A DNA stretch of 64,000 bases from Odiellus spinosus. Lineage: Eukaryota > Arthropoda > Arachnida > Opiliones > Phalangiidae. This document shows, piece by piece, positions 31,451 to 44,082 of this stretch. The stretch covers positions 1,797,501 through 1,861,500 of the forward strand of contig OY987239.1 in assembly GCA_963920705.1 (NCBI GenBank), written 5' to 3'. The notes beneath the pieces were generated by a model, which was not told the origin of the DNA, made no database searches, and was given only the letters and a program-made list of their open reading frames with translations. Within the stretch, counting starts at the first letter, position 1; each line of letters opens with the position of its first letter. The translations under genes were made by a program, and so were the position numbers.

Positions 31451-32873
31451 CGAAAAATAAAAATGAAATTTCGGAAAAAAAAGGTGAGGGTTTCACTTTA
31501 ATACAATTTAACCTAAAAATAAATGTTCTTCTCGAAATAGAAACTTGGAATAATTTGAGTTAAAAATAAGTTTCAAACCGTAGCTGTAATCATTTTAAAC
31601 GGTCTAGTAGTCCTGACTTTTGAAAAACCAAATTTACTAAATTGGAAAACACCGTCTGGTAACCTTTATATTTATCAAATAAAAGTTTTAGGAAGAAAAT
31701 GGAAGCCTGGGTGGCCCCAAATGTTCTCAGACTTAATCGCCAAATGGTTTTTCCGAGCGAGAACTTTTGCTCTTTCGACTCAAGCTAGATTTCAATGAGC
31801 AAAATTCGAGTGGTTTTTTCTTTGCGGAAAAATCTGCTAAAATTTATATTTAGCTCCATATTCCCTAGGGTGGGATATAGGATTATATTCGTTGCGTTGT
31901 CGTTATTGAAATTACTCGTTTTCAAACGTATAACGATGGATAAGAAACATTCGCGTTTCCAGAATTAGTCTAAAATATAAAAAAAAATATTTCAAATTGA
32001 CTTTTAATTCGAAGAATATAAGTAAAACAACGAAACTAAGATTTTAAAATTCGTATAATTACAATTAATTAGATAAAATATTTTAAATTCTGATGTTTGA
32101 TTAAAAATAGTTCTTATTTGTTCGAGTTAACTTATTCTAATATAAAGTTAAAAAAATCTAATCCACATCCGTTTTTATCCAAAATTGGCCTTTTCTTAGA
32201 ATATTATCCGCGTTACACGTTCGGATAAAAAACATTAAAAATGTATTTTCGAGAAAAACAACGAATAAAAAGATGATTTTAAAATGTTAGTTTCGTTGTT
32301 TTACTTATATTCTTCGAATTAAAAGCCAATTTGAAATATTTTTTCTTATATTTTAGACTAATTCTGGAAAAGCGAATGTTTCTTATCCATCGTTATACGT
32401 TTGAAAACGAGTAATTGCAATAACGACAATGCAACGAATATAATACATATATACCACACCCTAGGGGATATGGAGCTAAAAATAAATTTTTGCAGATTTT
32501 TCCGCAAAGAAAAACACTCGAATTTTGCTCAGTGAAATCTAGCTTGAGTCGAAAGAGCAAAAGTTCTCGCTCGGAAAAACCATTTGGTGATTAAGTCTGA
32601 GAACATTTGGGGCCACCCAGGCTTCCATTTTCTTCCTTAAACTTTTATTTGATAAATATATAGGTTACCAGACGGTGTTTTCCAATTTAGTAAATTTGGT
32701 TTTTCAAGTAAGGACTATTAGACCGTTTAAAATGATTACAGCTACGGTTTGAAACTTATTTTTAACTCAAATTATTCCAAGTTTCTATTTTGAGAAGAAC
32801 ATTTATTTTTAGGTTAAATGGTATTAAAGTGAAACCCTCACCTTTTTTTCCGAAATTTCATTTTTATTTTTCG
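31451..32873. repeat. 1.42-kb palindrome, arms about 600 bp, loop 225 bp
   Basis: The left arm 31451-32050 is the reverse complement of 32276-32873 with scattered differences and small indels. Checkpoints are GGAAGCCTGGGTGGCCCCAA against TTGGGGCCACCCAGGCTTCC, and GGTTTTTCCGAGCGAGAACT against its complement. The loop and inner arm ends are family B sequence. A transcript from either strand would fold into a long hairpin. Confidence 0.9.
32048..32420 (+). repeat. Family B sequence at the palindrome centre
   Basis: Plus-oriented family B from TCGTATAATTACAATTAATT to GAAAACGAGTAATTG. Its last 145 bp pair with an inverted family B piece at 31905-32047. Confidence 0.8.
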
Positions 32874-32929
32874 TTTTTTTCTTTCATATTATTGAAAACC
32901 GATTCAATTTTGCACACTTCTGAATATAG

Positions 32930-33465
32930 CTCGGAATCCGAGATCTATTATCTTCCGTTATTCGTATATTTTCAGATATTTTATTTTCGGATAAATTGCT
33001 TGTAACTAAAAGAATGAAATTTGTATGTTCGTATAATTGTTAAACGTATAAAGTTTACCCAAAGATAAGCTTGATCTACCTACAAATTACTCGTTTTCAA
33101 ACGTACAACGATGGATAAGCAACATTCTCGTTTCTAGAATTAGTCTAAAATATTAGAAAAAATTTCAAATTGACTTTTAATTCGAAGAATATAAATAAAA
33201 CAACGAAACTAAGATTATAAATCATCTTTTTATTCGTTATTTTTCATGAAAATGAATTTAGAATGTTTTTTATCCGAACATATATCGCGGATAATATTCT
33301 ACGGCCATTTTTGGATAAAAACGGATATGGATTACGTTTTTTAACTTTATCTTGGAATAAGTTAACTCGAATGAAAAATAGTCTATTTTTAATCATATAA
33401 TATACATCAGAATTTAGTAGATTTTATCCAATTAATAAAAATTATACGAATTCTGAGTTCTAATT
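32930..33465 (-). repeat. Family B element
   Basis: Reverse copy from AGCTCGGAATCCGAG to GAATTCTGAGTTCT. Confidence 0.8.
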
Positions 33466-33951
33466 CTATTGGAGCATATTGAAATGAAAATTAATTAATC
33501 ACAATTTCTTGTGATTAATTTCGTCTGCTAATTGGCATCGCGATTTTTTTTTTTTTCCCCGTGTTGGTGTGTTAATAGTAGTTAGAAGCTTTCCCTGACT
33601 TGCCGCAAAAGAGATTGTAAGAAGCGTTCAAACCAATGTAGTTTAAAGAAATGTATCAGTCTTAGAGTATGGTAAGGATCATAGGTAAGGGTAATACTTA
33701 ACAAATTGGTTAAAAAAGAGTATTCTTAGTATTGGTTTCGATATAGAGTTAACTTGACTTTAACAATAATGCCCAAATAGGAACAATTTTCTCCCCCCGA
33801 ATCAAGAGTTGTATACAATTTTCGTACCACACGGAGAATTCCATATATTTCTAAGTTGAAACACACTCTAGATACACAATTTAAAGTGTCCCTGTCACTA
33901 ATTTCAATGTCAAAATTTTATACTTTTAGTTTTATTTGATTTTGAGTAAAG

Positions 33952-34492
33952 CTCGGAATTCGTATAACTTTTATTAATTGAATAAGACCATCGTGAATGT
34001 CAATAATTTATTATCCGTTCGCGAAAACCTCCATTTCTTTTTCGAGTTAACGCATACCCGAATGTAACGGCAAACTTACAATTCGTACTCATTGTTATAG
34101 GAAATTGATACGAGTTATTCATTCGCCGATAAGAAACATTTGAAACCTTTCGAGTTTCATCCCCGATTTTAACCCAAATTGAGATCTCGAAGCTAGAATT
34201 ATTTAGTCGCTGTTGCCTTCAATTTAGATTAAAAAATATAATTATTATATTTCATTCTACACGGATTTCGAGAAACAAGATATTTTTATTTCGGTGTTAT
34301 CCGTTTGAATAAACGCGTAATTTGTTTATTATTAAAATTTTAACTCCAGGTCTAGTTTGTATCCATTTGTTACGCGTCTATATAAATTGTGGTTTTATAT
34401 TAACAATTTATCCGAGATTAAAATATCTGAAAAAAGCCTAGTTATCAATGGATATCACTTAGTTATTCGTTATCCGACTCCGAGCTTTAATT
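33952..34492 (+). repeat. Family B, second subfamily
   Basis: Ends TAAAGCTCGGAATTCG and ACTCCGAGCTTTAA. The interior differs from the main type (ACCATCGTGAATGTCAAT, AATGTAACGGCAAACTTACA) and recurs at 39955-40360. Confidence 0.8.
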
Positions 34493-34534
34493 TTAAGCGG
34501 TTAATTTATATATCATGGTTTTTTTGTAAACTTG

Positions 34535-34760
34535 AGACTGTATTAAGTACTTTTACGAAAAAAAACGCGCAAAATCGACCTTTTTATTTTGAAAATTTCG
34601 AAAATAGCCGATTATCAAATATGTATTTTTACTGTCGCTATAATTTTGTTCTATGACATACGTATATATATTTTGAATCGTTTTTTAACGATTTTTCGGA
34701 AAATGCTACTCAATTTCTATTTGGAGCTCATGATAAATGGGTGAGAGCTTCACTTTAACA
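34535..34760 (+). repeat. Family A, partial copy
   Basis: Carries AAATATGTATTTTTACTGTC, TTCTATGACATACGTATATA and a right end near TCATGATAAATGGGTGAG. Confidence 0.7.
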
Positions 34761-36364
34761 CGCGACAAACTTTAGTGTACAGAATAAACAGAATTCTCCC
34801 TTTAGTCCTATAGAATCATTTCCACCGTTGATTCTATATATCGTAGAAGCTTTTTGGCCCAAAAGTCTTAAAGGCCTTGAGGCAAGAAGAAGAAGAGCCA
34901 TATATCACGCTCACACTAACTTGACAACGTTTCGACGTCTTTGAAGGGATCATTAATAGGAGCTTTTCCTTGTCGATAGTTAAACTGTCGCGTGTATCGT
35001 AAAAGAATTGGAAGATTATAGTCCCAAGTTTAGACTGGTTTTCTTTTTACTTTTCGGATCACGTGGAAGAGAAGAAATTACGTCCTGGAAGCGACGTACC
35101 GGAGAACAAAAGGTATTCGATAAGAACGAATGGTTTCCGGGCACCGGTAAATTTTCATTTGGACCAAACTGGCCGGGGGTTTCGTTTTAAAGACAAAAAT
35201 ATATATACACATCACGTGACGAGTCTAAAGAAAGACACTCTTCGCGGTGCAAGTTGGTTAATCAAAACATCTCATGAGTCTCGCCGTGGAGAATGGCGAG
35301 TGGAGAAACATTATTAAATCTAAAACGCTTAACTACTGCATGGAAACAGACATCAATAGATAAAAAGGAATAATATGAACGGGGCGTGCGTTCATGAGAG
35401 TCCTCTAACGGCAAAAAAGAGGCTAAATGAAACAGGGTTCGTAAAGAGGAATTCTTACGAGTAAGCTCTTGGCAACTCCCACTTTTTATTTAACATAGCT
35501 TATAGATACGGGTCGATGTTTTACTCAGAATATGAGAAAACATTTTTAATCTTAGGCAAATATTTTCAGTTTATAATAATTATGTTAAAATTAATTGGTC
35601 AACTAACCAATCATAAACAGTTCCTTGACAGGTATCAAAATATTTAATTTCCCTTACCAGATTTTTACTGGTACCTTTTGGGTAATTTCCAAATGCCCTG
35701 ACTTTTCCAGGTTTTCCTGTTCGTGTACGAACGCTGAAGTAGCAAATTGAATCTATAATTCAAAATTATTAGAGTAGTAATTACATTTTAATAATTAAGT
35801 AATAAGATAATGGCTAATCGGATATCGGTCTTTGATATTTCTTTTATAACTTAATCCTCCATCTTAGTTATTAAAAGTTAACTTTATCTTAGACACGAGA
35901 TCGCGGCGAATGACCCCCACAACCTTATAGAAATAAGGCCATTTCTCCAAACAGAAAGTACTAAGCTAGGCCTAGTAAAGCGGAACCAATAACCAAACGA
36001 AAACTCTCTCTCGTAAGGACGGCGTTTATCATTTGACGATATATTTTGGAAGCATAGCATTGCTCAGCTATCCTGTATATAATATAGTTGCTTCGAGTGG
36101 ATATTCAGGCTGCCCCACGGGATTCTTCGCCACTCGATTCAGGTGGATTCTCTCTCTTATTTTCCCTTTCTTCCTCAGCTTCTTGGCTAGGAGAGTATTT
36201 CTATATCGGCTTGATGAAGAGGCTTAATCATTTTCTAGAACCCCTATACATACTTCCCTACATATGACTTTCATCTAGGAGGAATAAGGTCAAAGGGTCA
36301 CCGATGGCTTCAGTTTTTGGTCTAAGCCTATTATCTTAAAGAAAGGCACTTACGGATCTCCAAA
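34761..36364. other. Unassigned stretch
   Basis: Two overlapping open frames of 60 and 84 codons (35008-35317) lack homology that I can recognise and lack a start context. No tRNA or repeat seen. Confidence 0.35.
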
Positions 36365-36870
36365 TTAAAATTGATTAACATTTTCGGAAAGATCGTTAAA
36401 AAACGATTCAAAATATATATACATATGTCATAGAACAACATTACAGCGATTGTTAAAATACGTATTTTATAATCGAAATTTTTAATCTGAACGCTTCTAT
36501 TTGTGAACACTTTCATTTAAAAATGTATAACTTAAGTTTGGTTGGTCTATTTAAAGATGGAAGAGCTCATTTTGTAGATTAAGAATAGGGCTAATCGATT
36601 AACACAGGTTCAACACTCTAGGAAAATACAGTAAAAATACATTTTTTATAATCACCCATTTTCGAAATATTTTAAAATAAAATTTTCCGTAATCTACGTC
36701 CTCACTATGATTGCCTGATTTCGCTATCGTTAAAAGCCTACAGTTGATTCGCGCGCATAATTATGGCACTAGAGACAAGGTCACTTTCGCGCTGTCTTCT
36801 TCGTAAAGTACTAAATCCAGAAAGAAACTACGTTTCGTATATCAGTTAAAAAATACCAGTCTGAAGCCTC
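36365..36870 (-). repeat. Family A copy
   Basis: ATCGTTAAAAAACGAT, ATACATATGTCATAGAACAA and AAGGTCACTTTCGCGCTGTC in reverse orientation. Confidence 0.8.
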
Positions 36871-36944
36871 TTCTTGATTATTCCCCCAAGTAAGCTTATA
36901 TTCTCTCGCCTTTCGTTATACCACGCCGTAATAACCGGATATTT

Positions 36945-37211
36945 CTAGATCTTTCCGCCATGACCTTTATATAATGCGTAAGTCTTAATGTTAATCATTT
37001 TTCGTCTAATATGGCGAATCATTTCGCGGGATACAGATTTTCTTCCCTGGGACACTGACATAGAGAATATGGATTTAGCCTCTTTCATTTCTATAGTAAG
37101 AATGTATGCATTGACTTTGAGACAATAAGACAGTGGACTCTCAGGGGATAGAGTCAAAACTTTAACTTCAATAAGTTTCATTTCAATGTGCTGGCCCAGA
37201 CAATTACTCAC
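36945..37211 (-). other. 88-codon open frame, unrecognised
   Basis: MSNCLGQHIEMKLIEVKVLT at the start and a basic C-terminus (REMIRHIRRKMIN). Composition is protein-like, but no family, splice site pair or neighbour supports it. Confidence 0.15.
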
Positions 37212-37439
37212 TCGGTAATCTAAAACCCTTCTGAAAAAACATTCAGGACCTAGCTATATAGTTTTCTAAAACATTTATACTAAAAATGCTCAATTATTAT
37301 TAAAAGGTTAATTATTATTTGACAGAAATAAGCATAAAGAATGGTTACGTATTATGCCTTGAATCATGATGGGTAAATCATTGTGCAAAAATAAGAAATC
37401 TGGATAGGTCTAAGTCGTAGGCCTAGATTTATATACTAC

Positions 37440-37570
37440 GGTATATCAGTGCCGCAATAATTTTGTCCTATTATGACATATGTATATATATTTTTAATCG
37501 AATTTTAACGATCTTTTCGAAAATATAACTCGATTTCCATTAGGAGTTCATGAAAATGGATGACAATAAT
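37440..37570 (+). repeat. Family A, 3' part
   Basis: TTATGACATATGTATATATT through GAGTTCATGAAAATGGATGA. Confidence 0.65.
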
Positions 37571-37721
37571 TCATGTGTTTTATATTTTATATGAATTCCT
37601 GGTATTACAGTTAAATTAGAAATAGGTCTGTAATTACGCGCACCAAGTACCCATCTTTTTATACTATTGTCATTTGGGTTATTTTCTCATGAACCTTATT
37701 ATTTTATGGCACACACGCTCT

Positions 37722-37945
37722 TAAAGGGAGATAGCAACCTAAACATTTTTATTTTTTTTTTCGATTCCTTATATGGGGGGAGTTCAGGTAATTTCTATGA
37801 ATCCAGCTAAGCCTATTTTCTGGGTAAGTTTTAAATTTATTTCTAGTTTAATATTTGTTTGTAATTTTCTTTACTGGTGGATTGGCCTATTTAAACGATA
37901 AGGAATCGATAAAAAAAATTGTTGTTAGGTTGCATTCTCCCTTTA
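37722..37945. repeat. Family C, internally deleted copy
   Basis: Left end CTTAAAGGGAGATAGCAACC, right end GGTTGCATTCTCCCTTTAA, with the middle shortened. Confidence 0.7.
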
Positions 37946-38519
37946 ATGGGAATAAGTCGAGGCTACGACGCTAGCTAAGTAGAAAAGAATAATGCAATAA
38001 TATCAAATCCTTCGCCGCTTTATCTACCTACAAATTACTCGTTGTCAAACGAATTATTAGTGCAGAATTTTAAAGTTAATATTTAACTGAGCACTTTTAA
38101 AGGGCAAGTCTGTTAATATAGAAGTTGACTGTAAATTGTAAGATTGAAGTGACAGGTATTATATCAAAAATGTCTTTGTGAACAAAGACCCAGAAACACA
38201 CGTTATGATTTCGGATGGCTGAAGCGACAGATATTATATCGAAGAGGCCTTTGTGAACCAAGACCCAATAGGACGTTATGATGTCTGACTACTGAAGTGA
38301 CAGATATTAAATTTTAATTTTCTTTTAAAACATAAAGTTTAAATTTAATCCCAATCTTCATAATCTGGCTGGAGTTTCTAATTTAAAATAACTGATTTTA
38401 TACACTGGGAAATATTTAAGAAAAAACATAACAGACGATTTTCTCCCATTGACCCTTAATATTAAATTTGGCTTAATTATTTTTCAGGAAAAATGTGTAT
38501 TGAACTGTTATTTTTCAGT

Positions 38520-38630
38520 ATTATTATACGAATATACAAATTTCATTGTTTTAGTTACTTAAACAAAATAAAATATCTGAAAATATACGAATAACGGAAG
38601 ATAATGGATATCCGATTCCGGGCTCTGAAA
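38520..38630 (+). repeat. Family B, right end only
   Basis: Ends GATAATGGATATCCGATTCC and GGGCTCTGA. Confidence 0.7.
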
Positions 38631-39313
38631 GGGTTTGTGGTTTGCTTTATAATAGGTACGGAAAATGACCCCTTTTTGGTGATTTACATATTGACTACCA
38701 CCTTAAGAAATCTAAGAAAAAAAGCAAGAAATGCAAGGAGTGACTTTCATGGACTACCACATCTTGTTTTCTTTATTTTCTTTGCTTTTTCCTCAACCTC
38801 AGCGTTGGAACTTGGCTATATATTTATATTATGTCTATATAACTCGGAACTGAATATAAAAGTTGATGCCAACTAGAATGGAACGAGGTTCCGAACGTGG
38901 ATACGACACGCGGTATAGAGACTGCGACTTCCGTTTGGTCACTTCCGTTTCGAGATTACTCTTACCAATGGATAGAGGAGAGTAAAAGAGGTATATGAGA
39001 AGGGGTTATAAAAGCATTGCGTGTATCTTAGGAGGTGTGGGAAAAAATTGGGTTTACATCTTATTGAGAGCTGCTATGAGAAAGAATGCTTTATAGGAAT
39101 TGAGATTCTTATAAAACTCTGTTATTTTTTCTGTTGCGTGTACTCTTCAGACACTTTTCAATGCATTATATTGAAGGTCTCTTGGTTACTCAAGCGGATC
39201 TAAAGATATTCAGTTGTTGTGTATTACTATATTGAGGATTAGTTAAGCCTAAAGTCAAGTATGTGCAAAAAATATGCAAGGGTTAATTGGTCAGGTAGGT
39301 CAATTGCTATATA
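38631..39313. other. Unassigned stretch
   Basis: A 90-codon open frame at 38604-38876 begins inside the family B end and is unlikely to be a gene. Nothing else seen. Confidence 0.35.
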
Positions 39314-39475
39314 GAGCTCGGACTTCGTATAATTTTTATTAATTGGATAAAATCCACTAAATTCTGATGTATATTATATGATTAAAAATAGACTATTTTT
39401 CATTCGAGTTAACTTATTCGAAGATTAAGTAACAAAACTTAATCCATATCCATTTGTATTAAAAAATTGGCCGTA
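39314..39475 (+). repeat. Family B, left end only
   Basis: Begins TAGAGCTCGGACTTCGTATA and stops at about 39475, where family D begins. Confidence 0.75.
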
Positions 39476-39479
39476 CCAA

Positions 39480-39570
39480 ATCGAATCGAGAAAAAACGGT
39501 TTCCCGATCACACGACTCTAGCGAAATGTTTTGAAACGGTTAAATCGATTCCAAGGCATAGTATGAACGC
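39480..39570 (-). repeat. Family D fragment
   Basis: AAATCGAATCGAGAAAAAAC, then ACACGACTCTAGCGAAATG and TTCCAAGGCATAGTATGAAC in reverse orientation. Confidence 0.75.
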
Positions 39571-39954
39571 GGCTTTGTAGTAGTTTTAATTTCGTATTCT
39601 CGTGTACCACTTGACTCTCATAAATGTATCAAACGCCTCTCTATAACGTATGTATTCCCCTTCAATGTATATAATTAAAACCCATTTTTCGGGAAATTAA
39701 CGAGCTTCTAATCGAAAAGTAATTGGAGCGGGATGAAACCTTCGCTAACGAATCAATCTTGATATAATCAACGCTTATTACCAAATTACGACAAAATTTA
39801 TTTTAATAAGATAAAAACTTATCAGTAGGAAAAAAAAATATGTTTTGAAACTCAAAACAAACGAGGTTGGATAAAAAAAGTAAACTAAACTTAATCAGCA
39901 GTAGCCGAGATCGCTGTAATATTAAAGTGACCATGTCATCGATTTTTCATTAAG

Positions 39955-40360
39955 GCTTAGAGAATTCGTATAACTTTTGTTAATTGAAAAAGAACATCGT
40001 GAATGTCAATCAGATATTATCCGTTCGCGACAAAATATCCATTTCTTATTCGAGTTAACGTATACCCGAATGTAACGGCAAACTTACAATGCGTACTCAT
40101 TGTTATAGGAAATTGATACGAGTTATTCATTCGCCGATAAAAAAAATTTGAAACCTTTCGGAGTTTCTTCCCCGATTTTAACCCAAATTGAGATCTCGAA
40201 GCTAGAATTATTTAGTCGCTGTTCCTTTCAATTTAGATGAAAAAATATAATTATTATACTTCATTCTACACGGATTTCAAGAAAAAATATATTTTTATCT
40301 TCGCGTTATTTGTTTATTAATTAAAATTTTATCTCCTGGTCTAATTCGTATCCATTTGAT
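39955..40360 (+). repeat. Family B, second subfamily, partial
   Basis: Near-identical to the interior of 33952-34360, including GTATACCCGAATGTAACGGC and TAGAATTATTTAGTCGCTGT. Confidence 0.8.
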
Positions 40361-40797
40361 GCGCGTATGTTTATATAATCATAATGTAGTAAATAGAGTC
40401 CCTTTAAATCGAACGAATTTTTCCTCCACCCCCAAGTCTTTTCTGTCAGATGCACTTGATTGTCGGAGGCGAGCCTTATTAACGGGACATTAATTTCCCG
40501 AGGCAAAGAGCCACTACTAATTAGGGTCGCCTGAGAGAGAATATGCCTATAAAAAAATCACTAGAAAGAACGGTAACGGTAAGGGGACAAACAAAAGCGA
40601 ATTCAAGATCGATAAATTCCTTTTGGCTTGTTTCTTTAAGCCAAGAAGCCTGGGGACAAGCGAACAGAGTTTCTACCCAAACCTGGCGACCCTTTCTCGT
40701 CTCTAAGAGTCTATGTCAACTAAATTTAACCTCTGAACCTCGTTTTTTCACACACACTGGACATAAATTTCTTTATTTTTTTTTATTCAAGATTATT

Positions 40798-40830
40798 TGG
40801 CTTAAAGGGAGAATTCAACCTAACTACAAA
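40798..40830 (+). repeat. Family C end fragment
   Basis: CTTAAAGGGAGAATTCAACC directly before the simple-repeat tract. Confidence 0.55.
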
Positions 40831-40833
40831 TGA

Positions 40834-41175
40834 TTGAGAAATATTTGAGAAATTTGAGAAATGGGAGAAATATTTGAGAAATGGGAGAAATATTTGAGAA
40901 ATGGGAGAAATATTTGAGAAATGGGAGAAATATTTGAGAAATATTTGAGAAATTGGAGAAATGGGAGAAATATTTGAGAAATTAGAGAAATGGGAGAAAT
41001 ATTTGAGAAATTGGAGAAATATTTGAGAAATTGGAGAAATGGGAGAAATATTTGAGAAATTGGAGAAATGGAAGAAATATTTGAGAAATTGGAGAAATGG
41101 AAGAAATATTTGAGAAATTGGAGAAATTGGAGAAATGGGAGAAATATTTGAGAAATTGAAAATGGAGAAATATTT
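40834..41175 (+). repeat. Irregular GAGAAAT(GG/ATTT) tract
   Basis: Units such as GAGAAATGG, GAGAAATATTT and GAGAAATTG alternate. This is the diverged edge of the 11-bp array. Confidence 0.85.
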
Positions 41176-41179
41176 TAGA

Positions 41180-41314
41180 AATGGGAGAATTGTGTGAGAA
41201 TTGTGTGAGAATTGTGTGAGAATTGTGTGAGAATTGTGAGCGAATTGTGAGCGAATTGTGAGCAAATTGTGAGCGAATTGAGTGAGAATTGAGTGAGAAT
41301 TGAGTGAGAATTGA
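41180..41314 (+). repeat. 11-bp variants GAGAATTGTGT and relatives
   Basis: Successive blocks of GAGAATTGTGT, GCGAATTGTGA and GAGAATTGAGT lead into the uniform array. Confidence 0.85.
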
Positions 41315-42060
41315 GTGAGAAACGTGGGAGAAACGTGGGAGAAACGTGGGAGAAACGTGGGAGAAACGTGGGAGAAACGTGGGAGAAACGTGGGAGAAAC
41401 GTGGGAGAAACGTGGGAGAAACGTGGGAGAAACGTGGGAGAAACGTGGGAGAAACGTGGGAGAAACGTGGGAGAAACGTGGGAGAAACGTGGGAGAAACG
41501 TGGGAGAAACGTGGGAGAAACGTGGGAGAAACGTGGGAGAAACGTGGGAGAAACGTGGGAGAAACGTGGGAGAAACGTGGGAGAAACGTGGGAGAAACGT
41601 GGGAGAAACGTGGGAGAAACGTGGGAGAAACGTGGGAGAAACGTGGGAGAAACGTGGGAGAAACGTGGGAGAAACGTGGGAGAAACGTGGGAGAAACGTG
41701 GGAGAAACGTGGGAGAAACGTGGGAGAAACGTGGGAGAAACGTGGGAGAAACGTGGGAGAAACGTGGGAGAAACGTGGGAGAAACGTGGGAGAAACGTGG
41801 GAGAAACGTGGGAGAAACGTGGGAGAAACGTGGGAGAAACGTGGGAGAAACGTGGGAGAAACGTGGGAGAAACGTGGGAGAAACGTGGGAGAAACGTGGG
41901 AGAAACGTGGGAGAAACGTGGGAGAAACGTGGGAGAAACGTGGGAGAAACGTGGGAGAAACGTGGGAGAAACGTGGGAGAAACGTGGGAGAAACGTGGGA
42001 GAAACGTGGGAGAAACGTGGGAGAAACGTGGGAGAAATGTGGGAGAAATGTGGGAGAAAT
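41315..42060 (+). repeat. 11-bp satellite GAGAAACGTGG, about 65 near-perfect copies
   Basis: Copies look identical from about 41320 to 42030, then drift (AAATGTGG). The 11-bp period leaves all plus frames open with the repeating peptide GRNVGETWEKR, up to 262 codons. There is no start context and no codon structure, so this is not read as a gene. Confidence 0.93.
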
Positions 42061-42797
42061 ATTTGAGAAATGGGAGAAATTTGAGAAACGATATTACGGA
42101 TAATAAACTAAAGGGTTGATTACCGATTGGTCAAATTATTGAAGATAAATTAATTCCGGTTTAAATCCGAATGATAATAATTTGGGAAAAAAAAGGACTA
42201 TAAATTACCGGAAACAATCTATTGTTAAATTAGGCATGCTAATTCGCCGATTAATTTAGCACTTAAAATACCCACGATAAATATTATGTGATAAAAACAC
42301 TTAGTTTAAATTTAGTTCATCTTAGTATCTTCGTGGAAACAAAAGAAATGCGCAAGAATTAAATATTTAGTCCTACCTCTTCGATTTTCTTCTATTTTGG
42401 TGGTTTGTTGCCGCAATTAACAAACATTAAACTGGCTAGATAACCAAAACGAGTCTTCGCAGAACTTTAGGTACATCTGACGGAGCTTTATTGCCTCTGT
42501 GATGCGTATTTAACGTGATGACCGAGAAAAATGTCGCTCCATAATATAAATCTATTCCCACCCAAGCACAAGCATAGCTTATACGGGCGGGATTAAGCTC
42601 TAAGTATAAGATTATTAATTGTATTGTATCAACCGATAAAATGAGCAATTAAAATAAAAAATAAAAGAAAAAATAAGAAAAAATGTTTAAATAAAAATAT
42701 TTTTTAGATTATTTACGATTAAACACATTTTATGTTAATTTTATCATTTCATAAATTTATACTCTAAATCAGTTATCTAAAAAGTAACACCGATTTC
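42061..42797. other. Unassigned stretch
   Basis: No repeat, RNA or credible frame recognised. Confidence 0.35.
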
Positions 42798-43222
42798 AAG
42801 GGATAATGCAACCTGATTATTTATCGATTCTTTATCGTTTAAATAGGCCTAATCCACTAGTGAATTTTTTTTTCGAAGAAATCTTAAACTAGAAATAAAT
42901 TTAAAATTTACCATCAAAATAGGCTTAGCTTGGATTCATGGAGATCAGCTAAATTTCATCGCGTATAAGGTCTAGCGACAATGCTATTGTAAGTCTCGAG
43001 GTGATCTCGACCGACCTTCGCTGGTTGGTCGTTAGATCTTACACGGAGGCAATTCAGCTGATCTCCATGAATCCCGCTAAAGCCTATTTTGATGGTTAGT
43101 TTTTTAATTTATTTATATTTTAATATTTGTTTTTTAAACTTTTTATCGGTGGATTAAGTCTATTTAAACGATAAGGAATCGATAAAAAAGCACGTGTTAT
43201 TAGGTTTCATTCTCCCTTTACA
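42798..43222. repeat. Family C element, best-preserved
   Basis: Left end near CAAGGGATAATGCAACCTGA, right end near TTTCATTCTCCCTTTACA, with TCGTTTAAATAGGCCTAATC and its complement just inside. The inner inverted pair is TTCATGGAGATCAGCT and its complement at about 43055-43070. Confidence 0.8.
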
Positions 43223-43317
43223 CAGTATGAGCTTGAATATAGCGCACATTTTTAAAATATTGCTTCATTAATTTCGGAGACAAAAAAACGCCACTGAAAA
43301 CAAAGGTAGGCAAAACA

Positions 43318-43430
43318 AGTTGGGAAACCAAAAATTACCTCCCTGACGATGTTAACCTAACCTAAAGCCAGAAGTGAGACACACACATAAACAACCAGTG
43401 TGAAACCTCCTCCTGAGTCAGGGAGGTAAA
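43318..43430. repeat. Short element with ACCTCCCTGAC ends
   Basis: AAGTTGGGAAACCAAAAATT and TTACCTCCCTGAC at the left; GTCAGGGAGGTAA at the right with an inner CCTGAGTCAGG hairpin. A deletion derivative related to the ends of 8991-14073 and 11262. Confidence 0.7.
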
Positions 43431-44082
43431 AATCCATAGAGAATATCACCATGCAAGTTTTTTTCGCACGAAACAGAAGGGTGAGGCCGGAAATGTGATT
43501 TTTTTTTCTTTAGCCTCCTCTTTAAGATTGATGGAGTTCACGCTATACTAGTACGTTAATGGTAACCCAAGGAATTAAGAAAGGTCCAACACCTGCCTTA
43601 TTCCCACACCATTATTACGTACTCAAACCTTGAACCTCCGTTACACGCGCACTTCACGCGAAAATAAGATTTGGAATACGATCTCAAGTCTTTCATATCC
43701 TTATTTTTCCACCTCTTTCGTTATAGTCAAGTTGTATACACATCCAAAGAGGACATATGCAACCTCGCCACTCGATTCGGGCCTTGTTAAATTTGATCTG
43801 GCGCCAAGACACGAGAATTTGATAGACAATAATTAAATTCTGATTAATTTAATTATTTAACGGCTAATTTTGATAGTTTCAAGGTTGGAAAAAGTATAGA
43901 AAATCCTATCGTTTGTACCAGCCTTGAAAAAAGACAACATCTTCAATACAAACAAGTGTTTTAACGGCTCTTTTATCCGTTTCCAAGATTATTTTATAAA
44001 AAGGTCTATTGAAAACATTTTCAAGGGTTTTGTACATACGCGTGACGTTGTTTTTACTTTTCATTTCAATAAGCTGCGTTTC
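43431..44082. other. Unassigned stretch
   Basis: Only short open frames without recognisable content. Confidence 0.35.

Noticed and set aside
36945-37211. 88-codon frame as a gene
   Set aside because: Protein-like composition only. No homologue recognised and no exon boundaries, so it is listed at very low confidence.
41311-42119. 251-262-codon proteins of GRNVGETWEKR repeats
   Set aside because: The 11-bp satellite gives the same peptide in all three plus frames; the tract is a satellite.
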